A stretch of 10,766 bases of DNA from an uncultured Mailhella sp. (GTDB lineage Bacteria; Desulfobacterota; Desulfovibrionia; Desulfovibrionales; Desulfovibrionaceae), in NCBI GenBank assembly GCA_948482415.1, contig CAOMFZ010000060.1, positions 1 through 10,766 on the forward strand, in the 5' to 3' direction. The number at the start of each line of letters is the position of its first letter. Positions within the stretch are counted from its first letter, which is position 1. The notes under the pieces were generated by a model. That model did no database searches and had not been told where the DNA came from. It worked only from the letters and a program-made list of their open reading frames with translations. This document shows positions 1 to 6,019 of this stretch, piece after piece. A program made the translations under genes and the position numbers.

Positions 1-22
1 AACAAGAAACCACATAATAAAC

Positions 23-55
23 AAAACCGTTATAGACGTTGTCTATAACGGTTTT
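23..55 (-). terminator. Rho-independent terminator, symmetric
   Basis: A perfect 15-bp inverted repeat (23-37 with 41-55) encloses a 3-nt loop. The arms begin with AAAA and end with TTTT, so it can act in both directions. On the minus strand the stem is followed by TTTTGTTTATT, which fits termination of the secreted-protein gene ending at 123. It could also stop transcription entering from the left of the window. Confidence 0.8.
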
Positions 56-67
56 ACATTTAGGGGG

Positions 68-92
68 TTTGGGGGAGATAATCTCCCCCAAA
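68..92. repeat. G-rich hairpin in the 3' UTR of the secreted-protein gene
   Basis: TTTGGGGGAGAT (68-79) is the exact reverse complement of ATCTCCCCCAAA (81-92), giving an 11-bp stem with a 3-nt loop. No T-run follows on either strand, so it is not a classical terminator by itself. It lies between the stop codon at 123 and the terminator at 23-55, so it would be in the 3' end of that mRNA, where it may block exonucleases. A further G5 run at 63-67 could compete for the same C5 run. Confidence 0.6.
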
Positions 93-122
93 GAAAAAAC
101 AAATTGTAACCGTTTACAAAAA

Positions 123-1559
123 CTATTCTTGAGTTTCCTTGTAAAGGTCTGCATAGACGCGGCTGAAGAAGTGACCGGTTGAACGGCATTCCGCACCAAC
201 TACCAAGTCAATGTGTTTGCCTTTAGCACGGCCGGCGAGGTTGCCGGTTTTGTCTTCTTTGGTTTCAACGTGCCATGCTTCAACTGTATCGCCGCTTATT
301 TTGTCAATAACGATTTTGAAGTAGCCGTCAGGACCTTCGAAAACATTGTTTTTAGCATCAAGAACAATAGGTTTATCGTTTTCGATTACAACTTCATGGA
401 TGAAAGAGCATTCTGCGCAGATTTCAGGACGGGTAAGGAAGCGTTCGTCGCCAACCCATTTTCCGCCGTTGGTGACAGTGATAACATCGCTGTAGCCCAT
501 GAGAGCAACTTTACCGTCAGCAAACATTCCGCCTTCATTGTGAACGTTGATGTTTACGGTTTCGCTGCCGCCGGCTGAAAGAGCATAGAGGTTAGCGCAG
601 GATACACGGGAAGACGGGAAGAGGTCCATGGTAGCTTTGTCAGCTTTCAAGGTCTTGGTAATAGTGCCTTTGCCGTCTGTCATTTTAACAGTAACGTCAG
701 TGCCCTTGATGTCAACAACTTCTACAGTTGCATTGCCAACTTTGAAACTTTCGCCTTTTCCGTACATACCCATAACCGGTTCGTTAGGAGAAATCAAAGC
801 TTTAGAAGTACTTACAGTAACCAATTCTTTAATCTTTGCTTCTGTTGGGGTAATTTCGTCAACATAGATGACTGAACGGGAGTTGGTGGAAATATTGTTG
901 CCAATCATGAAAGGTCTGGTATCAGGCTGGTCAAAGCAGGAAGTAGTACCTTCTTTCAGGCCGGAACCGTTCTTTTCAGCTTGTCCGTTAGAGCCGGAAG
1001 GAGTAATGTTTTTGCCGGCAACAACAATAAACGGGTTGCCATAGTAGTTACCGGTGGTTTTTACAACTTTGAAATATGCCATGTGTGCACCTTCAATGCC
1101 CATGGGAGACACGTCAAGACTGGACAATTCCCAGCCGCGAGTTTTTTCTTCGTTGCCGAAAACCATTTCACCTTTTTTCATGGTTACGTTTTTAACAACG
1201 TCTTGTTGATATTCGTCAGTAATGAAGTGGAATAATTTACCTGCAATAGTAAAGGTATGGTCGTTGAATGACCACCAGTTGCTGCAGCGGGAAGTGGTGT
1301 AAAGTCCGCCGGCAGGGATAGTTACTTTGCCGTCTTTCACAAAACTTTTACGAATAACAATACCGTCATTGATAGCTTTGCGGTCGCCGTTCAAAAGTTT
1401 AATTCTGTGATTGTTTACAAGTCCTTTCATCTTTAAAACATAGGCGCCGTCTTTTGCCGGAGAGGTCATAACTACACGGCCGTCATCTGCAGCAAAAGCA
1501 GATGTGCCGGCAAAGCCTAATGCCAAAGCTAAAGACATAACAGTTGCTTTAAGTTTCAT
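123..1559 (-). CDS. Secreted protein of unknown family, probably highly expressed
   Basis: This 478-residue protein starts with a clear Sec signal peptide: a KLK n-region, a hydrophobic core and an AFA/AD cleavage site after about residue 23. The mature part is rich in beta-favouring residues and Gly/Asn/Lys, with no transmembrane segment and no lipobox. I see six cysteines: one near residue 92 (SRCSNWW), one in TSCFDQ, one in VSCANL, a CAEC pair and one in GAECRS. They could form disulfides or bind metal. I do not recognise a family. The start is set by GGAG at 1570-1573, 10 nt upstream; an ATG nearer that site is out of frame. A near-consensus promoter, uniform A/T-ending codons and a strong terminator suggest an abundant product. 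A periplasmic or surface-layer-like role is inference only. It is transcribed alone, divergently from the helix-hairpin-helix gene. Confidence 0.85.
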   Translation of the reverse strand: MKLKATVMSLALALGFAGTSAFAADDGRVVMTSPAKDGAYVLKMKGLVNNHRIKLLNGDRKAINDGIVIRKSFVKDGKVTIPAGGLYTTSRCSNWWSFNDHTFTIAGKLFHFITDEYQQDVVKNVTMKKGEMVFGNEEKTRGWELSSLDVSPMGIEGAHMAYFKVVKTTGNYYGNPFIVVAGKNITPSGSNGQAEKNGSGLKEGTTSCFDQPDTRPFMIGNNISTNSRSVIYVDEITPTEAKIKELVTVSTSKALISPNEPVMGMYGKGESFKVGNATVEVVDIKGTDVTVKMTDGKGTITKTLKADKATMDLFPSSRVSCANLYALSAGGSETVNINVHNEGGMFADGKVALMGYSDVITVTNGGKWVGDERFLTRPEICAECSFIHEVVIENDKPIVLDAKNNVFEGPDGYFKIVIDKISGDTVEAWHVETKEDKTGNLAGRAKGKHIDLVVGAECRSTGHFFSRVYADLYKETQE

Positions 1560-1582
1560 AAGCCATAATCTCCTTTTTTACA

Positions 1583-1596
1583 GAACAATGTTGTTC
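1583..1596. promoter_or_regulatory. Palindrome in the 5' leader of the secreted-protein gene
   Basis: GAACAATGTTGTTC is a perfect 6-2-6 inverted repeat between the predicted -10 box (1608-1613) and the ribosome binding site (1570-1573) of the minus-strand gene. It could be a repressor operator just downstream of the transcription start, or a small mRNA hairpin. The spacing differs from the Gram-positive LexA box. No regulator is identifiable. Confidence 0.35.
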
Positions 1597-1607
1597 CCTT
1601 TTGCCGT

Positions 1608-1636
1608 ATAATAAAAAGAGCAAAATTAAATGTCAA
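1608..1636 (-). promoter_or_regulatory. Sigma-70 promoter of the secreted-protein gene
   Basis: On the minus strand TTGACA (1631-1636, a perfect -35) is followed after exactly 17 bp by TATTAT (1608-1613, 5 of 6 for -10). The predicted start near 1600 gives a leader of about 40 nt to the ATG at 1559. The DNA upstream (1640-1860) is A/T-rich with many A- and T-tracts, as in UP-element or curved promoter DNA. Confidence 0.75.
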
Positions 1637-1688
1637 GTATGTAACTTACTTTAATAATACTGCTTTAAGCTGAAAAGACTTTTCAATT

Positions 1689-1702
1689 TTACAATTTTGT
1701 AA
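1689..1702. promoter_or_regulatory. Candidate FNR/CRP-type operator 1
   Basis: TTACAATTTTGTAA is a perfect palindrome with the 5-4-5 layout (TTACA-N4-TGTAA) used by FNR/CRP-family regulators. It lies about 90 bp upstream of the secreted gene's start site, within the divergent control region. The half-site differs from textbook FNR (TTGAT), so the regulator is unknown. A/T-rich DNA yields such palindromes by chance, so confidence is low. Confidence 0.3.
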
Positions 1703-1752
1703 GTATTTTTTGTAAATAATTTTATATAATTCAGGGAAAATATTTTCTGTCT

Positions 1753-1766
1753 TTACAATTCTGTTA
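1753..1766. promoter_or_regulatory. Candidate FNR/CRP-type operator 2
   Basis: TTACAATTCTGTTA repeats the 5-4-5 layout of the site at 1689-1702 with one mismatch between its arms. It shares nine leading bases, TTTACAATT, with that site. The two centres are 64 bp apart, close to six helical turns, which would place bound dimers on one face of the DNA. Both lie between the divergent promoters. Confidence 0.25.
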
Positions 1767-1854
1767 TAAATAAATTAAAAACATGAGTAATTACAACATA
1801 TTGAAATAAAAAAAATTAAAAATTTCTTGCTTATTTTTTTTGAATGGCATAAAA

Positions 1855-1881
1855 TTTACCCCAGAATATAATACCTATAAT
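1855..1881 (+). promoter_or_regulatory. Promoter region of the HhH and oxidoreductase genes
   Basis: Two perfect TATAAT boxes lie close together at 1867-1872 and 1876-1881, upstream of the helix-hairpin-helix gene. Neither has a good -35 at 16-18 bp (TTGAAT at 1840-1845 is 21 bp from the first box; TTTACC at 1855-1860 is 15 bp from the second). This suggests an activator-dependent or UP-element-assisted promoter. A 10-bp palindrome, ATACATGTAT, follows at 1882-1891, near the expected start. Confidence 0.5.
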
Positions 1882-1914
1882 ATACATGTATTGTAGGGAG
1901 TTAAGGAGATTGCT

Positions 1915-2202
1915 ATGAAACAGATTATTTTTAGTTTGGCACTTGCATTAATTTGCACTGCAAGCCCTGCATTTGCAGCAGAAAAAGTAAATATCAATAC
2001 AGCAACTCAAGAAGAATTGGCTGCTTGTCCTGCTGTTGGTGCTGAACTTGCTGCAAAAATTACCGAATACATTCAAAATGTAGGCGATTTCACCAGTTAC
2101 GATGACTTGAAAGAAATTGACGGCATCGACGACAGCAAAATTAAAGCTATTACTGAATTTTTTGTCATCGAAGGCGTTGAAAGCTTCGACTGCAACTGCT
2201 AA
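1915..2202 (+). CDS. Secreted ComEA-type helix-hairpin-helix protein
   Basis: This small protein (95 residues) has a Sec signal peptide cleaved after AFA at about residue 21, then the ComEA-type repeat: VNINTATQEEL at about 25-35, a first hairpin at 39-42 and a second hairpin around DGID (69-72). The family binds DNA without sequence specificity; in ComEA this serves DNA uptake. Here the usual LPGIG hairpin reads CPAVG, with Cys38 in the turn, and the chain ends in DCNC (Cys93, Cys95). Three cysteines in such a small exported protein are odd and might form a disulfide or bind metal (inference). The start is supported by GGAG at 1905-1908, 6 nt upstream. It is the first gene before the molybdopterin oxidoreductase and is separated from it only by a hairpin, so it may be co-transcribed. 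Whether it acts in DNA uptake or with the complex cannot be told. Confidence 0.85.
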   Translation: MKQIIFSLALALICTASPAFAAEKVNINTATQEELAACPAVGAELAAKITEYIQNVGDFTSYDDLKEIDGIDDSKIKAITEFFVIEGVESFDCNC

Positions 2203-2218
2203 TTTCTTTTTTTTTGAA

Positions 2219-2250
2219 AAATAGACATGGGATTTTTCCCATGCCTATTT
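2219..2250 (+). terminator. Hairpin between the HhH gene and the oxidoreductase operon
   Basis: A 14-bp stem (2219-2232 with 2237-2250) with one mismatch (2225/2244) and a TTTT loop lies 16 bases after the stop codon. Downstream is only a weak T-stretch (ATTTCTTTG), while a T9 run precedes the stem at 2207-2215. It probably acts as a leaky terminator or processing site that sets the ratio of the small HhH protein to the complex. Its 3' arm contains an in-frame ATG (2241) and its 5' arm a GGGA that could serve as that ATG's ribosome binding site. Confidence 0.5.
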
Positions 2251-2282
2251 CTTTGCACACTCCATTTTATAAAGAAAAAGCT

Positions 2283-4442
2283 ATGCCAAATACCTATTCA
2301 AGACGTAATTTTCTCAAATTAAGTGCAGGTATTGTCGCAAGTGGAACTGCACTTTCTTCTTCTCCGAAAGCCCATGCCATGGGGCAAAAAGTTTCCAAAG
2401 AAACAGGACCTGCCGAACTGATTAAAGGCTACTGCCCGTTTTGTCAGGTTCGCTGTACCTATCACGCTGAAGTAAGAAACGGCAAAATTGAGCGCATTAT
2501 CGGCGATAAAGATAATCGCTGGACTGGCGGTTCCATGTGTCCGAAAGGGCTTTCAATTCTTGAAATTATGGAAAGTCCGCACCGTTTAATCCACCCCATG
2601 AAAAGGGAAGCTGACGGTTCCTGGACAAAAATTTCCTATGAGGAAGCAGTCAAACTCACGGCGCAAAAAATGCGTGAATGTCTGAATACGCACAAAGAAG
2701 CAGCAGGCGACAGAATTGCCATGACCATGCCCCTTTGGGACAGCAGGGAAAGTGAGCTTGCCGCGCTGATTACCCTCAATATGGCAGGTTCCGTGCATGC
2801 CATGCCGCCAGGAGAAACCTGCGTGAGCACGGCTGCCAATATGCTGACCATGATGGCAGGCACAGGCAATCCCACCACCACAGTCAATGAAATTTTAAAC
2901 AGCAAGCTGCTGATTTTATGGGGCGCCAACCTTTGTGAACTCTATCCAGCCTATTCCCGCTGGCTGCCCATGGCAAAAGAAAAAAATGTACAAATTGTCT
3001 ATATAGATCCGCGCAGAACAAGCACCAGCAATTTTGTTGATTTTCAGCTACAGCCCATTCCGGGCACCGATGGGGCGCTTGCCATGGGCATTATCAATTA
3101 TCTGGTGCGAAATGGGCTTTTGGACGAGGAAAAAGCTCTTGAACTGGTGCCGGAACTTGATTTGCTCAAAGAAGACGTCGAAAGCTATACTCTGGAGCAG
3201 GTTGAAAAAATTACCGGCGTGCCGCAGGAGCAGGTTATCAAACTTGCTGAAAGTGTTGCCCAAAGTGACAGAACCATTGTTTGGTTTGGGGGCTCTGTCT
3301 GCCGCTATACCAATGGTATTCCCACTGTGCGCGCGATTATTCTTATGCAGGGTATCACCGGCAATATGATTGGCGAAGGACGCGGCATTTTGACCATGCA
3401 CAGCGGAAAGCCGGGCGGCGAGCATGAATTTGTGGAAGCCATGTCCGGCAAAAATACGCGCGCAAAAATGAATTTCAGACGCCTGCGCCTTGCCATGACC
3501 AAAAAGAAACTGGATATCCTTTTCCTGAACTCCAGTTACCGCCGCTATCCGGACAGCAAAGGCGTGCGCGAAGCTATCGGCAATGTTCCCTTTGTGGTCC
3601 ACTGCGGATTTTTCATGACGCCTGAAGCCGAGATTTCACATCTTTTTGTGCCCATGACCTTTAGTCCTGAAGCGTCCGGTTCTGCTTACGGCAATGAAAA
3701 AGAAACCGTCTGGCGCGATAAAATTGTGGAAGCCCCCGGAGAATGTGTTACTGCCATGAAGTTTTATTCTGATGTGGGCAGGGAAGTTTTCGGTGATAAG
3801 TATCCTTATTTCAATACGCCCGAAGAAATGTACAAGACTTTCTGCGAAGTCGTGCCCTCATGGAAAGGACTGACCCTTGAACGGGTGCGCAAATCCCCTG
3901 ACGGACTGGTTTGGCCCATTTATGAAGAAAACGGCGAAGAACAGCTGGGCACGGTGTTTACAGAGGGAAAACTGCTGACGCCTGACGGTTTTATGAAAGT
4001 CAATGACAAAGTTTTTGGACGGATTAAATGGACTGCCCCCAAAGACAGCCCCTATGCGGATAAAGCCAATAAAGACTTTCCGCTTATTTTTACGCAGGGA
4101 AAAGTTGTGCACCACTGGCAGCATACAGTGACAAACTATTCTCCCTCTCTGGCGCAGTTTTCACAGGGACGCACTGTCAGCATTCACCCTGACACGGCAA
4201 AAGAATATAACCTTGCGGACGGCGACAGCGTGTATCTTGAAACACCTGTCGGCAAAACAGAAGCAAAACTTCTTGTCAGCGAAACCATTTTGCCCGGAAC
4301 TGTGTTTACGCCGTCCCATCTGTGCCCCACAACACCTTACGCGCAGAACAAAGGCATTGCCGTCAATGATATTGTGCCCAACAACTGGGACCGCATTTCC
4401 TGTCAGCATAACGGCGTTGGCTGCCGCATTACCAAAATCTAA
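2283..4442 (+). CDS. Tat-exported molybdopterin oxidoreductase catalytic subunit (Phs/Psr-like)
   Basis: This is the catalytic subunit of a DMSO-reductase-family complex, 719 residues from the chosen start. A Tat signal with SRRNFLK (about 6-12) ends at AHA, about residue 32. A [4Fe-4S] motif follows: Cys51-x2-Cys54-x3-Cys58-x27-Cys86. Cys180 in GETCVST sits where the protein ligand of Mo/W is expected. The C-terminal part (about 597-710) is the dinucleotide-binding domain, from FTQGKVVHHW to the end. Periplasmic reduction of thiosulfate, polysulfide or a related acceptor is inferred from the A-B-C gene set. Formate dehydrogenase is less likely because no His follows Cys180, although parts of the C-terminal half read formate-dehydrogenase-like. 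The length is a little shorter than typical PhsA/PsrA. The start at 2283 has only a weak purine-rich ribosome binding site; in-frame ATG 2241 is an alternative. Confidence 0.9.
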   Translation: MPNTYSRRNFLKLSAGIVASGTALSSSPKAHAMGQKVSKETGPAELIKGYCPFCQVRCTYHAEVRNGKIERIIGDKDNRWTGGSMCPKGLSILEIMESPHRLIHPMKREADGSWTKISYEEAVKLTAQKMRECLNTHKEAAGDRIAMTMPLWDSRESELAALITLNMAGSVHAMPPGETCVSTAANMLTMMAGTGNPTTTVNEILNSKLLILWGANLCELYPAYSRWLPMAKEKNVQIVYIDPRRTSTSNFVDFQLQPIPGTDGALAMGIINYLVRNGLLDEEKALELVPELDLLKEDVESYTLEQVEKITGVPQEQVIKLAESVAQSDRTIVWFGGSVCRYTNGIPTVRAIILMQGITGNMIGEGRGILTMHSGKPGGEHEFVEAMSGKNTRAKMNFRRLRLAMTKKKLDILFLNSSYRRYPDSKGVREAIGNVPFVVHCGFFMTPEAEISHLFVPMTFSPEASGSAYGNEKETVWRDKIVEAPGECVTAMKFYSDVGREVFGDKYPYFNTPEEMYKTFCEVVPSWKGLTLERVRKSPDGLVWPIYEENGEEQLGTVFTEGKLLTPDGFMKVNDKVFGRIKWTAPKDSPYADKANKDFPLIFTQGKVVHHWQHTVTNYSPSLAQFSQGRTVSIHPDTAKEYNLADGDSVYLETPVGKTEAKLLVSETILPGTVFTPSHLCPTTPYAQNKGIAVNDIVPNNWDRISCQHNGVGCRITKI

Positions 4443-4453
4443 GGGGGATTATT

Positions 4454-5224
4454 ATGTCACGCTTTATTATGGCTATCAATGCGGAAAAATGCATAAACTG
4501 CAAAGCCTGCATACTTGCCTGCCGCCAAAGAAATAATGTACCTCTTGAATACAGCCGAAACTGGGTCAGAAATACGCCCAACAGTCAAATTGCAAGCAGG
4601 GTGAGCTTTCAGCCCGGAGCCTGCATGCATTGTGATGAACCGCTTTGCGTTTATGCCTGCCCCACGGGTGCTACCTATAAATCTGCGGACGGCACTGTGA
4701 ATATTGATAAAGACCGCTGTATTGGCTGCGGCGCCTGTATCAAAGCCTGCCCCTATCAAGCCCGCCACAAAAACTATTATACGGGCACGGCTGATAAATG
4801 CGACTACTGCGGAGCTAATCTGCACAAGGGCGGCGTGCCTGCCTGTGTTTCTGTGTGCACAACAAAGTGCCGTGTCTTCGGCGACGCTGACGACCCGAAC
4901 AGCGATGTGGCAAAAGCGCTGGCTGCGGCGAAAAATAAAGTCTATATCACGGCAGAAAACTGCGATACAAAACCAAGCCTGACCTATATTTCCGAAACCA
5001 TGCCCACAGACTGGGCAAAACCGGCGGAAGCCCCGCTTCCTATGCGCCTTATGCATATTGCCGGTCAAGGCGTAAAATGGACTGCCGGAGCGGCTCTTTT
5101 TGGGGTTATTGCGGTTTTTGTAAAACAGCTTTTCCTGCCCTCTGACAGAGAGCACGGCGAACATAACGAACAGGGCGGACACGGCAGCGAAAATCATCAG
5201 GAAAGGGGAAGTCATCATGATTAA
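4454..5224 (+). CDS. Four-cluster ferredoxin-like subunit with C-terminal membrane anchor
   Basis: This is the electron-transfer subunit of the complex (PsrB/PhsB/NrfC type, 256 residues). Sixteen cysteines form four [4Fe-4S] sites: 13/16/19/23, 57/60/65/69, 89/92/95/99 and 116/119/131/135. It should wire the cytochrome b haems to the FeS cluster of the catalytic subunit. Unusually for the family, it continues past the cluster domain into one hydrophobic helix at about 209-228 and a 28-residue tail with six histidines (EHGEHN, GGHG, NHQ, SHHD). It has no signal peptide, so co-export with the Tat-bearing subunit is expected, and the helix could act as a tail anchor as in hydrogenase small subunits (inference). 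GGGGG at 4443-4447 is the ribosome binding site. The gene starts 11 bp after the catalytic gene and overlaps the next by 8 bp. Confidence 0.9.
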   Translation: MSRFIMAINAEKCINCKACILACRQRNNVPLEYSRNWVRNTPNSQIASRVSFQPGACMHCDEPLCVYACPTGATYKSADGTVNIDKDRCIGCGACIKACPYQARHKNYYTGTADKCDYCGANLHKGGVPACVSVCTTKCRVFGDADDPNSDVAKALAAAKNKVYITAENCDTKPSLTYISETMPTDWAKPAEAPLPMRLMHIAGQGVKWTAGAALFGVIAVFVKQLFLPSDREHGEHNEQGGHGSENHQERGSHHD

Positions 5225-5918
5225 AAGACATTCTAAATCCGCCATTTTTATGCACTGGAGCAATGCTGCCTGCTGGCTTTTCCTGCTTTTTTCCGGTTTT
5301 GCCATTCTTGAAAATCCGCTTATGCAGCCTGTTTCAGCGTCTTGGACTGAACTTTGGAACGGGGTGTTTGGCGGAGCATTCAATGTGCTGAATGCCCATG
5401 TGATTGTGGGCTTGATTTGGATAATCCTGTATGCCTGCTATCTTCTTTTCAAGCTCAAAAGCGAAGCACTGCCCTTCATGCAGGAAGTCATGCATATTGA
5501 ACCAAAATCCGATACAATTTGGTGTATCCGCAAAGGCATGCGCCTGACTGTCGGCGAAAAGCTTATGCGCAAAATGGGTATGGAAACACAGCTTCCTCCA
5601 CAGGGCTTTTACAATGCCGGACAAAAATTTGCGGCAATTGCGGCTGTTTTTTGCAGTATCGGGCTGGCACTGACCGGACTTGTCATGTTCCTTATGGGCG
5701 GCAGTGAAGGCGCTGAAACCATTATCCAATGGGCAATGTTTATCCATTTTGCCTGTGCCGGCATTATGGCTGTTGTGCTCCCTATTCATATTTATATGGC
5801 TGCACTGGCTCCGGGTGAAGGTCCTGCCCTGCGCTCCATGTTTACAGGCTTTGTGCCCAAAGCTTTTGCCAAAATGCATAATCCGCTTTGGTATAACAAG
5901 CTGAATTGCAAAGATTAA
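5217..5918 (+). CDS. Di-haem cytochrome b membrane subunit (PhsC/FdnI type)
   Basis: This is the quinol-oxidising membrane anchor of the complex (233 residues), of the formate dehydrogenase gamma / thiosulfate reductase cytochrome b family. Four hydrophobic segments are visible at about 15-35, 58-78, 137-160 and 172-196. Histidines placed to bind two b haems are His13 (FMHW), His61 (NAHVIVG), His177 (FIHFAC) and His191 (PIHIYM). It should take electrons from menaquinol and pass them to the ferredoxin-like subunit. A loop of about 60 residues between the second and third helices faces one side of the membrane. Its ATG lies inside the end of the upstream gene (8-bp overlap), with AGGGGAA at 5204-5210, so translational coupling is likely. 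This type differs from the NrfD-like anchor of classical polysulfide reductase, which points to a PhsABC-like set. Confidence 0.88.
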   Translation: MIKRHSKSAIFMHWSNAACWLFLLFSGFAILENPLMQPVSASWTELWNGVFGGAFNVLNAHVIVGLIWIILYACYLLFKLKSEALPFMQEVMHIEPKSDTIWCIRKGMRLTVGEKLMRKMGMETQLPPQGFYNAGQKFAAIAAVFCSIGLALTGLVMFLMGGSEGAETIIQWAMFIHFACAGIMAVVLPIHIYMAALAPGEGPALRSMFTGFVPKAFAKMHNPLWYNKLNCKD

Positions 5919-5946
5919 TCTGTACAATAAAAATTTTGTATACTAT

Positions 5947-5989
5947 AAAGCTCTTGACGGTTATCGCGGATAACGGTTAAGAGCTTTTT
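5947..5989 (+). terminator. Rho-independent terminator of the oxidoreductase operon
   Basis: A 19-bp stem (5947-5965 with 5969-5987) has one G-T wobble and one mismatch, a GCG loop and a closing T5 run at 5985-5989. It lies 28 bp after the cytochrome b stop codon and marks the operon end. It makes the next gene (6020) a probable separate unit, though no clear promoter is visible in the 30 bp between them. Confidence 0.85.
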
Positions 5990-6019
5990 AGTCTCTGCCC
6001 ATTATTTTTTGAGGAACGT

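Noticed and set aside
1583..1596. LexA (SOS) box
   Set aside because: The GAAC and GTTC halves are 6 bp apart, not 4, and the gene is not an SOS-type gene.
1845..1860. Sigma-54 promoter (TGGCATAAAATTTACC)
   Set aside because: The -24 GG is present, but the essential -12 GC reads AC at the required spacing.
2214..2282. TTG start giving a longer catalytic subunit
   Set aside because: It starts in a T9 run without a ribosome binding site and would translate through the hairpin; the Tat signal peptide begins properly at 2283.
3048..3602. Minus-strand open frame (184 codons) inside the molybdopterin gene
   Set aside because: It is a shadow frame of a clearly conserved catalytic subunit, with no start signals of its own.
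4457..5383. Long minus-strand open frame (308 codons) opposite the ferredoxin-like gene
   Set aside because: It is antisense to a gene with sixteen precisely spaced cysteines, has no ribosome binding site, and its translation resembles no protein.
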